Of a DNA stretch of 64,000 bases, positions 33,441 through 41,897 are shown piece after piece. The translations under genes and the position numbers were made by a program. The notes beneath the pieces were generated by a model. That model saw nothing but the letters and a program-made list of their open reading frames with translations, ran no database searches and had not been told where the DNA came from. Source of the DNA: Marinibaculum sp040216765 (GTDB lineage: Bacteria; Pseudomonadota; Alphaproteobacteria; Ferrovibrionales; Ferrovibrionaceae); contig JAVJON010000019.1 in assembly GCA_040216765.1 (NCBI GenBank), positions 235,912-299,911 of the forward strand, read 5' to 3'. Each line of letters opens with the position of its first letter. The first letter of the stretch is position 1.

Positions 33441-34127
33441 CTAGCCCATATGGATGCGGGCGCCGTCGAAGCGCATGTCCTCGGTGGAGACGTGCAGGAT
33501 GTGATGCGCCTGGTGGGTGATCAGCCGCTCGGCATTGACCGCCACCTCGCCGGCCTGCAGCTGGTCCAGCTCCGCCACCGTGCGGGTCGCCCGCAGATGC
33601 TTGCCGGAGATCGTCTTGAACAGGGACAGCAGCCGGTCGCCCAGCAGTTGCAGGGTGCCGATCCGGGCCAGCGCGGCGGTGCAGTCGAGCATCGCGCTTC
33701 CGATGTGGAAGTTGCCGGCATCCGACCGCAGGGTCAGGGTGCCGGCCTTCAGGGTCAGCGGGCCGTCGGCCGCATCGACCACCAGCCCGCCGGCGGGGCT
33801 CAGGGTCGCCGGCCGTTCCGGCGCGGCCCTGACCAGGACCGACAGGATGTAGACCGCCGCCCCGCCGCCACCTGCGCAGGCGCCGCAGAGCACCAGGTCG
33901 CCGGGCTCGGGCAGGACCAGGCAGCCGGCCGCCATGGCGGCCTCGCTTTCCGCCCCGCTGGCGCTGGCAGCCAGGTGGAAGCGCCGCGGATCGGCCGTAC
34001 CGCCCAGCACATGGGCGGAAAAGACATGCTCGCCCGGCGCATCGCGTCCGGGCCTTGCCGTCGTACCGCGCACCGCGCCAGGTCCGGCATCGCCGGTGGG
34101 CGCATCGGTCAGATCGATTTCCGTCAT
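33441..34127 (-). CDS. DUF3540 domain protein (T6SS accessory)
   Basis: 228 aa. The C-terminal part, with TLKAGTLTLRSDAGNFHIG, LFKTISGKHLRATRTVAEL and LITHQAHHILHVSTEDMRFDG, matches the DUF3540 pattern as I know it: a beta-helical protein found downstream of DUF2169, DUF4150 and pentapeptide genes in T6SS effector clusters. The role is unknown; a needle-like extension or adaptor on the spike is plausible. Start at ATG 34127 with GAGGA upstream; a far longer ORF in frame reads through the neighbouring pentapeptide gene region and is not used. Last gene of the minus-strand T6SS run. Confidence 0.85.
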   Translation of the reverse strand: MTEIDLTDAPTGDAGPGAVRGTTARPGRDAPGEHVFSAHVLGGTADPRRFHLAASASGAESEAAMAAGCLVLPEPGDLVLCGACAGGGGAAVYILSVLVRAAPERPATLSPAGGLVVDAADGPLTLKAGTLTLRSDAGNFHIGSAMLDCTAALARIGTLQLLGDRLLSLFKTISGKHLRATRTVAELDQLQAGEVAVNAERLITHQAHHILHVSTEDMRFDGARIHMG

Positions 34128-34159
34128 CTTCCGTTCCTCATCCTTGCAACGGTCCGGGG

Positions 34160-35356
34160 TCAGGCCCTGGCGCCGGCCTTGCGTGCTGTCGGCCAGTCCT
34201 CCGCGCGCTTCAGGTCCGCATCGTCGTTGAGAGCGGCCTTGCGGTTCGCCCGGCGCCAGTCGGTGCCGCTTTCGTTCGCCCGGTGGAAGCGGGCGCGGCC
34301 GAGACGGGCGCCGCTGCCATCCGCATCGGTCAGGTCCGCATGGTTGAACAGCGCATAATCCAGCCCGCAGTCGTGCAGCACGGCGCCGGTCAGCCGCGCC
34401 TTGGTGAAATTGCCGTGCCTTGCCTCGGCCCCGCTCAGGTCGGCGCCCGCCAGCACCGCCTCGCTGAAATTCGCGCCGCCCAGCCGGGCGCGGGCGAGGG
34501 TCGCGCCGGTCAGGTCGGCGCCGGCGAAGATGCCGTAGGCGGCTTCCGCCGCGGTGAAGTCGCAGCCCGTCAGGTCGGACTTGAAGAAGTTGCAGCGGTC
34601 GAGCCGGGCATTGCGGAAGCTGCATTTCGGCATGCGGGCGTTGATGAACTGCGTCTGACTGAAGTCGTGCCCGTCGAAATCCCGCCCCGGCAGCACGGCG
34701 TCGACGATGTTGCAGCGGTTCAGCCTGACCCCGCCCAGCCGCGCCTGCGACAGGTCGGGCTTCACCATCACGCATTGCAGCAGCACAGCCGCGCTGAGGT
34801 CGATCCCGGCCGTGTCGCAGTTGACGAAGGCGCAGCGTTCCAGCGCGCGGCCGGCGAGATCGGCGCCCTGCAGGATCGTGCTGGCGATCGCGCAGCGGTT
34901 CAGCCGCCGCGGGAAATGCGTGCCGCTGAGGTCCATCTGGCTCAGGATCGCGCCGTCCAGGACGACCCGGTCCAGCGCGGCACCCTGTATGACACTGTCC
35001 GACAGGGTCGCGCTGGGCAGCAGCGCCGCGCCGAACACTGCCCCCTCCCAGCTGCAGCCGCTGAACATCGCCGAGGTGGCATCGGCGCGGTCCAGCAGGG
35101 CGCCGTCGAAGCGGCAGCGGTTGAAGATGCCGGAGGACAGGTTCGTCCCGCGCAGATCGGCACCGCGGAAGCTGCAGCCCTCCCAGAGGGCGTGGCTGAG
35201 GTCGAGGCCGGCCAGGTCCTCGCCGTCGACATCGATGCGGGGCAGGACCTGGCTGCCGTTATATTCGTCCAGCAGCTCGTCGCGGGTCATGACGGCGGTG
35301 CCGCCGACGGCCTCCTCGATCTCGCGCTGCATCGCATCCAACGGATTACCGGCCAT
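34160..35356 (-). CDS. Pentapeptide-repeat protein (T6SS cluster)
   Basis: 398 aa. From ~residue 45 to 375 the sequence is a series of A(D/N)LXX pentapeptides (GADLRGTNLSSGIFNRCRF, GADLTGATLARARLGGANF, NHADLTDADGSG), expected to form a right-handed quadrilateral beta-helix. Many repeats carry Cys at the C(N/R)F position. The family mixes scaffolds and DNA-mimicking proteins; inside DUF2169-DUF4150-DUF3540 clusters such proteins are standard companions with undefined function. Short gaps on either side (16 and 32 nt) support one operon. Ends in a basic tail. Confidence 0.87.
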   Translation of the reverse strand: MAGNPLDAMQREIEEAVGGTAVMTRDELLDEYNGSQVLPRIDVDGEDLAGLDLSHALWEGCSFRGADLRGTNLSSGIFNRCRFDGALLDRADATSAMFSGCSWEGAVFGAALLPSATLSDSVIQGAALDRVVLDGAILSQMDLSGTHFPRRLNRCAIASTILQGADLAGRALERCAFVNCDTAGIDLSAAVLLQCVMVKPDLSQARLGGVRLNRCNIVDAVLPGRDFDGHDFSQTQFINARMPKCSFRNARLDRCNFFKSDLTGCDFTAAEAAYGIFAGADLTGATLARARLGGANFSEAVLAGADLSGAEARHGNFTKARLTGAVLHDCGLDYALFNHADLTDADGSGARLGRARFHRANESGTDWRRANRKAALNDDADLKRAEDWPTARKAGARA

Positions 35357-35372
35357 GACGGCGCCCGCCCGC

Positions 35373-35765
35373 TCAGGTCAGGGTCATCGTCACGACCTGG
35401 CTGGGCACCAGCTTGGCGCCGATCGTGTTGTTGTTGTTGTGGGTGGTGGGCGAGGTCATCTTGTCGACCGGCTGGCCGTTCACGAAAACGGTCATCGACG
35501 GCAGCATGGTCTTCTCCGGCCCGGATTCCTGGCCGGAGACCACGCCCATCGCCACGCCGGGCTCGTCGCCCTCGCTCAGCTCCGTCACCCCGCTGACGGT
35601 ATGGGCCGGGCCGCAGCCGTAGAACACGCCGGGCGAGAACGGCATGTTCAGCGGCTCCTCGGCCGTGTTCGGATAGGGGATCGGCACCGCGCCCGCCGGG
35701 GTCGGCGTCTTGCAGACGTCGGGAAAGCCCAGGCTTTGCCCGCCCATAGAGGTGTTGTTGAACAT
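35373..35765 (-). CDS. DUF4150 PAAR-like protein (T6SS spike tip)
   Basis: 130 aa, the usual length. Starts MFNNTSMGGQSLGFPDVCKT with TPAGAVPIPYPN, then MVGVVSGQ-like AMGVVSGQESGPEKTM, VFVNGQPVDKMTSPTTHNNNN, all standard DUF4150 (PAAR-like) blocks. Such proteins sharpen the VgrG spike and load effectors, typically with a DUF2169 adaptor, here encoded 21 nt upstream. It has no fused toxin domain, so any cargo must be a separate polypeptide. Confidence 0.92.
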   Translation of the reverse strand: MFNNTSMGGQSLGFPDVCKTPTPAGAVPIPYPNTAEEPLNMPFSPGVFYGCGPAHTVSGVTELSEGDEPGVAMGVVSGQESGPEKTMLPSMTVFVNGQPVDKMTSPTTHNNNNTIGAKLVPSQVVTMTLT

Positions 35766-35786
35766 CGCTGCCTGTGTCTCCCGCCG

Positions 35787-38501
35787 TCAGGGGCCGTTGG
35801 AGGTGTCAAGCCGGGTCTTGCCGGTATTGGCCGTTCCGAAATCGGTGTCGTGGAACAGCGCCTTCATCAGGTTCGCGCCATAGAGGTTGGCGCCGTTCAG
35901 CCGCGCCCGGTCGAACCGCGCATGCAGCAGGTTGGCCTGCATCGCGTCGGTGCCTTCCAGCCGCGCATCGGTCAGGTTGGCGCGCATCATCACGGCGCCG
36001 CGCAGGTTGCTGCCCGACAGGGTCGCACCGGTCAGGTCGCTCTGCATGAAATTGGCGCCGGGCATCAGGGAATCGGCGATCATCGCCCCCTGCAGCGAGG
36101 CCATGCCGAGGTTGCAGGCGGGCATCGTGCAGCCCGAGAAGTTCGCGCCGTCCAGGATCGTCGTGCCGCCGACAGCAAGCTGCACCACGTGGCAGCCGTT
36201 GAAACGGGCACCCGGTGCGGTGCAGTTGAGCAGCAGCAGCCCCTTGCCGGTCACGCCTTCGAAATGCGCGGCCGGCATCCGGCAGGCCGCGAAGGTGGCG
36301 CCGGCCACCTTTGCCTTGTGGAACTCCGCCTCCGGCAGGTCGCACCGGTCGAACATCGTGCCGGCCAGGACGGCCTCGGCGAAGCCCGCCTTCGGCAGCC
36401 GGGCGTCGACGAAGCGGGTCCCGGTCAGGTCGCAGCGGTCGAACGACAGGCGCTCGCCGGAAACGCCATGCAGGGTCAAGCCGCCCAGGTCGGCACCGGT
36501 GAAGCGGGTCCGGTCCAGCCGCGCCTTGTCGAGATTGGCGCCTTTCAGCCGGGCACCCGACAGGTTGGCCCGGCTCAGGTCGGCATGGGCGAGGCCGGCG
36601 CCCTCCAGGTTCGCGCCGACCAGGGAGGCGCCGACGAACAAGGTCCCGGTCAGGTCCACGCCGGACAGGTCCATGCCGTCGAGCCGGCGCCCGCTGAGGT
36701 CCAGCCCCGCCATCGCGGCGTCCGCCGGCTTGCCGCCGGCGGCCAGGGCCGCGGCCAGCACCCGGGCCTTCGCCGCCTGGCGGCTGGCCGGCAGCTGCGC
36801 CGGCGGGGGCAGCAGATGCGCGCCTTCCCGTTTCAGCGCAGCGACCGCCCCGGCGGCCTCCCGCAGATGGCCCGCCATCTCCGCTTCCAGGCCGGGCGGC
36901 GCCGCCGCCGCCAGCTTGCCGGCAGCTTCCGGCGGCAGCATCGCGTCGCCGCGATGCAGGGTCTGCATGATGCGTGCGGCGACGTCGTCGGGATCGGTCG
37001 CCGCCTCCGCCTGCGACTGCGCGAGCAGGTCGTCGAAATCGTAGCCGAAGCGGGTGGCCAGGCCACGTGCCGCCCGCAGGGTCGCGAAGGTCTCGCCGCG
37101 GGCCAGGCGCTCGACCTTGTCGGCGATCTTCTGCATCTGGGCGCTGAAGGCGTCGGCTTCCGCCTGGCTGTTCAGGGTCATCGCCTTCAGCGCCTCGCAC
37201 TCGGCCATGATCTCCTTCAGTTCGGGCGGCTCCGGAGCCGGTTCCGTCGGCGGCTTGGGCGGCGCGATCCCGGCCTCCGCCATCGCCGCCGCCGCCTTTG
37301 CGCGGCCCTTGGCGAACAGCCGGGCGAGGCGCGGCGGGACGCCCGGATTCTCCCGCGGGACCAGCGGCTTGATGGTGCGGGCCGCCTCCATCGTCGGTTC
37401 GTGCCAGCCCAGCGGGCAGATATCGTCGGTCGCCAGCAGCGCCATCGCGCCGCCGACCGGGTCGCGGCGGCGGTCCAGCGCCTGCAGCCAATGGGGCAGG
37501 GGCCGCGGCGCATCCTCCTGCCATTCGAAGCCGGCGATCAGGTAGCCGATGTCGAGCCCGTCCAGCCCCTCCACCGGCACGCTGCCGTGATGGATCAGGA
37601 TGGCGCGCTCGATCTCCGGGAACAGCAGCAGGGTATCGGCATGCAGCGCCACCTCGCGGAAGTCCGGGGGCGCACCGGCGGCGGCGCCCGGGCGCTTCTG
37701 CTCCACGAAGCAGCGGGCGCGCAGGCCGGGCAGGCTGCCCGACATGTCCTGTTTCTCCGGGTGCATCCCCTCGACGCGGAACGCCTCGCGGCCCGCGAAA
37801 TAGCCGGGCATCACCTGGTCGGGTGGCGCCGTCAGGAAGAAGTCGGGATGGATGTCGCGCGGATAGCCGGGCTGGTGGTGCTGGAACCAATGGGCATCGT
37901 AGGTGCCGGCCAGCTTCTGCCGGGCGGGCAGGGTCAGCGGGCGCGGCGCCATCGCGGCCGGGCGGACATGATCGTCGGGCAGGGCCATCGGGCCGTCGGG
38001 ATATTCCAGCGCCGGCAGCGGATAGCGGCCCTGGGCATTCGCCCCGCCCCAATGGCCGATGCCGTCCGGGTTGTCGGGACAGCCCGGCCCGCCGAAGGCA
38101 TGAGCCCAGTCCAGCGGCAGGCTGGCGAGGGGCACCGGCTCGCTGGCATGCACCCGGCCGGCGGCCGAGCGCAGCCATTCGCGCCGGCCGGTGGCCCGGA
38201 TCCGCTTGTCGATCGCCTCGCCCACCCGCAGCCGCACCTGGCCGTTCGCCACCGCGCGGCCGGCCGGCGCGTGAAAGGCGCCATGAACCAGGACCTCGGC
38301 GCGCGGCTTGGGATCGCAGGGATCGAGCACCTTCTGGCCCAGGACCGGCATGACCTCCTGCCACAGGTCCTGCTCCAGGCCGATCCGGCGCGGCGCCTCG
38401 AACGGGAAATAGCTCAGCAGGGCGACGGCCAGATGCGGCTGGCCGGCATGCACGACGATGCGGCTGAGATAGCCGAGGCGCAGGGGTTTGTAGACCTTCA
38501 T
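35787..38501 (-). CDS. DUF2169 domain and pentapeptide-repeat protein (T6SS adaptor/chaperone candidate)
   Basis: 904 aa. Residues 1 to ~330 are DUF2169, with RIVVHAGQPHLAVALLSYF, WAHAFGGPGCPDNPDGIG and WFQHHQPGYPRDIHPDFF; DUF2169 proteins are established or suspected adaptors loading PAAR-type effectors on VgrG. A helical linker (~400-600, Ala/Glu-rich) connects to a C-terminal pentapeptide beta-helix (~610-890: LDLSGRRLDGMDLSGVDLTG, GANLYGANLMKALF). ATG 38501. It lies between the 140-aa unknown and the DUF4150 gene, the canonical order. Confidence 0.88.
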   Translation of the reverse strand: MKVYKPLRLGYLSRIVVHAGQPHLAVALLSYFPFEAPRRIGLEQDLWQEVMPVLGQKVLDPCDPKPRAEVLVHGAFHAPAGRAVANGQVRLRVGEAIDKRIRATGRREWLRSAAGRVHASEPVPLASLPLDWAHAFGGPGCPDNPDGIGHWGGANAQGRYPLPALEYPDGPMALPDDHVRPAAMAPRPLTLPARQKLAGTYDAHWFQHHQPGYPRDIHPDFFLTAPPDQVMPGYFAGREAFRVEGMHPEKQDMSGSLPGLRARCFVEQKRPGAAAGAPPDFREVALHADTLLLFPEIERAILIHHGSVPVEGLDGLDIGYLIAGFEWQEDAPRPLPHWLQALDRRRDPVGGAMALLATDDICPLGWHEPTMEAARTIKPLVPRENPGVPPRLARLFAKGRAKAAAAMAEAGIAPPKPPTEPAPEPPELKEIMAECEALKAMTLNSQAEADAFSAQMQKIADKVERLARGETFATLRAARGLATRFGYDFDDLLAQSQAEAATDPDDVAARIMQTLHRGDAMLPPEAAGKLAAAAPPGLEAEMAGHLREAAGAVAALKREGAHLLPPPAQLPASRQAAKARVLAAALAAGGKPADAAMAGLDLSGRRLDGMDLSGVDLTGTLFVGASLVGANLEGAGLAHADLSRANLSGARLKGANLDKARLDRTRFTGADLGGLTLHGVSGERLSFDRCDLTGTRFVDARLPKAGFAEAVLAGTMFDRCDLPEAEFHKAKVAGATFAACRMPAAHFEGVTGKGLLLLNCTAPGARFNGCHVVQLAVGGTTILDGANFSGCTMPACNLGMASLQGAMIADSLMPGANFMQSDLTGATLSGSNLRGAVMMRANLTDARLEGTDAMQANLLHARFDRARLNGANLYGANLMKALFHDTDFGTANTGKTRLDTSNGP

Positions 38502-38520
38502 CGCAGCCGCCCGCCGCCGG

Positions 38521-38943
38521 TCAGACAGACATCTTCATCTGCTTGGTGCCGCAGTACATCGCGGTGGTGCCCGCCTTCAGCCCCTGCTGGACTGCCTCCG
38601 AGATCGTCGTGATCTTGGCCATCGGGCTGACAGACGTGGCGGCAATCTTCGCGTCGATCACGCTGTCGATCGATTGCTTGCTGAAAGCGCTGACGCCAAC
38701 AGCCGACGACAGGGCCGTGAACTTGTCGTAGAGCCGGGGATTGATCGTCAGGTTGACGCCCGGCAGGTAGATGCTCATGCCGGTCGAGGACTTCTGGTAG
38801 GCATCCAGCATGATGCCGATATTGGGGCTGACCAGCAGGCTCAGGTTGATCGTGGTGCTGGTGCCCTTGTTCTCGGTGGTCGAGACGCCGAAGTTCAGCC
38901 AGTACCAGTCCTGGTTGTCTTGTGCGGTCAGGGTGTTCGCCAT
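38521..38943 (-). CDS. Hypothetical T6SS-cluster protein, 140 aa (member of a local family of three)
   Basis: Family not recognised. Starts MANTLTAQDNQDWYWLNFGV. It then alternates beta-like Thr/Ser-rich strands (TTINLSLLVSPNIGIM, SIYLPGVNLTI) with a small-residue helix (SSAVGVSAFSKQSIDSVIDA). The same arrangement occurs in the 138-aa protein (TLNISLGLAG, GLAAGVSAVSKAS) and at the N-terminus of the 703-aa protein, so the three seem to share one module. No signal peptide. It lies 19 nt before the DUF2169 gene and 195 nt after the 703-aa gene; could be a carrier, immunity or effector component of the VgrG-linked module. Confidence 0.7.
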   Translation of the reverse strand: MANTLTAQDNQDWYWLNFGVSTTENKGTSTTINLSLLVSPNIGIMLDAYQKSSTGMSIYLPGVNLTINPRLYDKFTALSSAVGVSAFSKQSIDSVIDAKIAATSVSPMAKITTISEAVQQGLKAGTTAMYCGTKQMKMSV

Positions 38944-39138
38944 CGCCGTCCGTCCCAGCCTCCGTGCCCGGCCGCCCTGCCGCAGCATCCATCATTGTCG
39001 GCGCCGGCCAGGGATCCGCAAGCCGAATCCGCGCCCGCCGGCACGGTCCGGCAGGCCCGACGTCCATGTCACCCGACTTTCGGATGGGCATGTCCGTCCC
39101 TGTCCTGTGCCCTCGCAGGGCGGGCGTCCCTGCATCCC

Positions 39139-41250
39139 CTAGCTCGGCTTCCCGTTGTAGAGCCGGCCGGCGTCCGGCGGGCCGGGCTGGCCCTCCGCCC
39201 GGGTCAGACGGCGCAAGCTCTTCTGCATGGCCGCCTCCGCGCTTGCCAGGGTCGCCTCGCTGGTGTCGGTGCCGCCCGCCTCGGCCTGCAGGAAGCGGCT
39301 GTACTGCCGTTCGGCGTCCCGCAGGGCCGCGCTGAGCCGGGCCGCAGACGCGGTGGCCTTGCCTGCCTGCTTCGCGTCCGGCGCGGAATGCTCTTTCCCG
39401 GACTCCTCGGCCTCTTCTTCCAGCTTCTTGGCCATGTGCGGGTCCCAGCCGAACCGCTTGGCAGCCTCGACCGCCCGGTCGAAGGCGAGCAGCGGCAACG
39501 CGTGCAGGATCTCCGCCTTCAGGCTTAGCGCGGCCTCGGCCACCGCCTTTCTGGCGGCCTTCTCGGCGGCTTCCTTGGCCGCGGTCCTGGCGGCCTTCTC
39601 GGCGGCCTCCTTCGCCGCCTTCTTCGCGGCCTCCTTCAGGGCGTTCTGCTCCGCCTCGCGGGCTGCCTTCCGGGCGGCCTCCGCCGCCTTCTTCTCGATC
39701 TGTTCCTCGGCTTCCTTGTAGGCCTTTTCGCGGGCGATCTGCTCGGCGGTGGCCTCCGCCTTCTTCTGGATCGCCTTCTCGGTCTCCTTCGCGGCCGCCT
39801 CCCGCGCTTCGCGTGCGGCGGCCGCTTCCGCCGCTTTCTTCGCCTCGTCCCTGGCGGCCGTCCGCGCCGCGTCTTCGGCGGCTTCCTTCGCGGCCTTCGC
39901 CGCGGCGGTCCTTGCGGCGGCCTGCCGGACGGCGTCCTCCGCGGCCGCCTCGGCCGCCTTCTTCTCGGCCACGGTCTCCGCGGTGCTCCTGGCGTCGTCG
40001 GCCGCGGCTTTCGCCGCCTGCTCGGCGGCTTCCGCCCTGGCCCTGGCAATGGCAACCTTCTCCGCGGCGGCCGCCGCATCCTTCTCCCCGGCCCTGCCGG
40101 CAGCCTCCTCGGCCTCCTTCAGCGCAGCCTTGGCCGCCGCCGCCGTCGCTTCGTCCCTGGCGGCCTTCTCCGCCGCCTCGCGCGCGAGCGTCTCGGCCGT
40201 CCTGGTCGCCTCCTTGCAGGCCTGGCTGGCGGCCTTCTCGCCCTGCTCGCGCACGGCTGCCTCCGCAGCGGCCTCGGCTTCCTCCGCGACTTTCCTGGCG
40301 GCCGCCTGCGACTCCTCCTTGGCGGCCTGCGCAGCCCGTTCCGCAGCCTCCGAGGCCGCGGTCCTGGCGGCCTCCTCGGCGCTGGCATCGGCGACCCCCT
40401 TGCCGGCTTCGATGGACTTGGCGGCAGCCTCCTCCGCGGCCGTCCGGGCCAGCTTCGCCGCCTCGGCGGCCTCGTCGGCCGCCTCCTTCCCGGCCTTCTC
40501 GCCAGCCTCCTTGCCGGCCGCCTTGGCGGCGTTCAGCGCCTCCGCCGCGGCCTTCTCGCCCGCCTTTTCCGCGGCCTCCTTCGCCGGCGTCCTGGCGGCG
40601 GTCTCGGCCGCTTCCTTCGCCGCCTTCTCTGCCGCCTTCTCGGCGGCGTCCTTCGCGGCGTCGCCGGCGACGTCCTTTGCCGCATCCCTTGCCGCGTCCT
40701 TCGCGGCGGTCTCGGCGGCCTCCTTCGCGGCTTTTCCGGCCGCTTCCTCGGCGATGGCCCCGACCCCGACCGATGCCAGCGACCCGACTCCCGGGCCCGG
40801 CGCCCCCTGGACCTGCGGCGTACCGGTGCCGGAATCGTTGTGCTGCTGGGCATCGATATTGATGTCGGCGCCGGCGACATGGCTGGCCGTGCCCAGGGTT
40901 TCGCTGATCCCGGCATAGATCGCATTGCGCAGGCCGACAGCCGAGAGCTTCTTCTTGTTGGTGACCTCGCTCGCCGCACTGAGGCTGGCGCTGGCGCCCT
41001 TGATCGCGGTCGCGCCGGTGGTTTTCGCCAGGGTGAGGCCGGGCGCGATGAACGTCAGCGACGGGCCGCCGCTGAACTCCAGGTTCGTCAGGGCAACGAG
41101 GTAGAGCGTGGCGGATACGCCGAAATACATCGTGACATTGCGGTCATAATATTTCTGGAAGGATGCGCCGAGGGTGAAGTCGAACAGGAAGGACGTCTTG
41201 CATTTGTACTGGTCGACGGTGGAGGTGCTGGACCATGCCGGCTGCGCCAT
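39139..41250 (-). CDS. Large Ala/Lys/Glu-rich helical protein with N-terminal hydrophobic module (T6SS cluster, novel)
   Basis: 703 aa; no family recognised. Residues ~1-130 are non-repetitive and partly hydrophobic (TMYFGVSATLYLVALTNLEF, LTFIAPGLTLAK, SAASEVTNKKKLSAVGLR) and resemble the two small proteins flanking it. Residues ~165-585 are an almost uninterrupted AAEKAAKEAAE-type charged-alanine helix, recalling LEA or TolA-like long helices. The last ~115 residues return to mixed composition (LHALPLLAFDRAVEAAKRFG). No signal peptide. Third-codon usage is GC-rich like its neighbours. Position just after the 138-aa gene in the T6SS operon makes a structural, cargo or effector role plausible, but nothing is proven. 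Confidence 0.75.
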   Translation of the reverse strand: MAQPAWSSTSTVDQYKCKTSFLFDFTLGASFQKYYDRNVTMYFGVSATLYLVALTNLEFSGGPSLTFIAPGLTLAKTTGATAIKGASASLSAASEVTNKKKLSAVGLRNAIYAGISETLGTASHVAGADINIDAQQHNDSGTGTPQVQGAPGPGVGSLASVGVGAIAEEAAGKAAKEAAETAAKDAARDAAKDVAGDAAKDAAEKAAEKAAKEAAETAARTPAKEAAEKAGEKAAAEALNAAKAAGKEAGEKAGKEAADEAAEAAKLARTAAEEAAAKSIEAGKGVADASAEEAARTAASEAAERAAQAAKEESQAAARKVAEEAEAAAEAAVREQGEKAASQACKEATRTAETLAREAAEKAARDEATAAAAKAALKEAEEAAGRAGEKDAAAAAEKVAIARARAEAAEQAAKAAADDARSTAETVAEKKAAEAAAEDAVRQAAARTAAAKAAKEAAEDAARTAARDEAKKAAEAAAAREAREAAAKETEKAIQKKAEATAEQIAREKAYKEAEEQIEKKAAEAARKAAREAEQNALKEAAKKAAKEAAEKAARTAAKEAAEKAARKAVAEAALSLKAEILHALPLLAFDRAVEAAKRFGWDPHMAKKLEEEAEESGKEHSAPDAKQAGKATASAARLSAALRDAERQYSRFLQAEAGGTDTSEATLASAEAAMQKSLRRLTRAEGQPGPPDAGRLYNGKPS
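39540..40740. repeat. Degenerate tandem repeats encoding the Ala/Lys/Glu helix
   Basis: On the plus strand the region is a mosaic of GCGGCCTTCTCGGCGGCCTC-like units 24-33 nt long, read on the minus strand as EAAEKAAKEAAE variants. Units are diverged rather than identical, so the array is old or selected for helix chemistry rather than freshly amplified. The repetitive codons create long open frames on the opposite strand that are artefacts. Confidence 0.75.
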
Positions 41251-41287
41251 GACGACTGTCCCTCCGTGGCTGCAGCCGGCGGCGCGG

Positions 41288-41704
41288 CTAGCCGTTGATC
41301 TCGATGCCCGGAATCTTCGTCAGGATATCGGCCTTGGACTGGAAGGTTCCGATCACCAGCGAGTCGAGGCCGACGGCTGCCGATTGCACGTCGGCAGAGG
41401 CCTTGCTCACGGCGCTGACACCGGCGGCGAGCCCCGTCACGTTCATCGCATGGCTGCCGGTCATATCGTTGAGCGAGCCATCCACCGTCAGGTCGACCAT
41501 GGCGTTCAGGTACTGGTCCATCTGCGCAATGCCCATGGTGAGGCTGACTCCGAGGCCATAGAGCGTGATGTTGAAGGTATACTGGCTGGTCTCGGCCATC
41601 TGGCCGATGCAGCCGGCCAGGCCCAGGGAGATGTTGAGCGTCTTGCTGTCGCCGGTCTTCGTGACGGTTTGCGGCGGATTGCAGTGCCAGGCCTGCTGTC
41701 CCAT
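41288..41704 (-). CDS. Hypothetical T6SS-cluster protein, 138 aa (first gene of the minus-strand run)
   Basis: Family not recognised. The core has Thr/Ser beta-like strands (SKTLNISLGLAG, YTFNITLYGLGVSLTMGIAQ) followed by a small-residue helix (GLAAGVSAVSKASADVQSA) and ends KADILTKIPGIEING. It shares layout and short matches with the 140-aa protein and with the N-terminal region of the 703-aa protein. Start either ATG 41704 or GTG 41713; GGAGG lies very close to the ATG, so neither is decisive. It begins the seven-gene minus-strand run, 37 nt upstream of the 703-aa gene. Confidence 0.65.
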   Translation of the reverse strand: MGQQAWHCNPPQTVTKTGDSKTLNISLGLAGCIGQMAETSQYTFNITLYGLGVSLTMGIAQMDQYLNAMVDLTVDGSLNDMTGSHAMNVTGLAAGVSAVSKASADVQSAAVGLDSLVIGTFQSKADILTKIPGIEING

Positions 41705-41762
41705 GACCTCCACCCCGCTTTCTCGTCCGGTTGCCAGGCCGTCGGTGCCGCGGCCCTGGCCC

Positions 41763-41817
41763 AGTATAGCAGCAGGCGGCAGCGAGTTTTATGTCGGTAT
41801 GCGTCCGCCCGCGGCAA
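41763..41817 (-). promoter_or_regulatory. Candidate promoter(s) for the T6SS minus-strand operon
   Basis: On the minus strand TTGCCG (41817-41812), 18-nt spacer, CATAAA (41793-41788); a second -10-like TATACT sits at 41768-41763 without a good -35. Both are in the AT-richest part of the 193-nt gap between the 138-aa gene and the divergent MAPEG gene. Confidence 0.3.
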
Positions 41818-41897
41818 TCGCCCTGTGCGTGGCGCCGTCGCGCGGATAGTCTGTCGGGACGCAGGGCACCATCATCGGCGGCGACGGGAGAGCGACC

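Noticed and set aside
34707..38612. 1301-aa plus-strand open frame over the T6SS genes
   Set aside because: Antisense to clear DUF2169, DUF4150 and pentapeptide genes; no recognisable protein pattern.
39749..40918. 389-aa Ala/Ser-rich plus-strand frame
   Set aside because: Product of reading the complementary strand of the repetitive KAAEE-coding region; composition is a direct consequence of the repeats.
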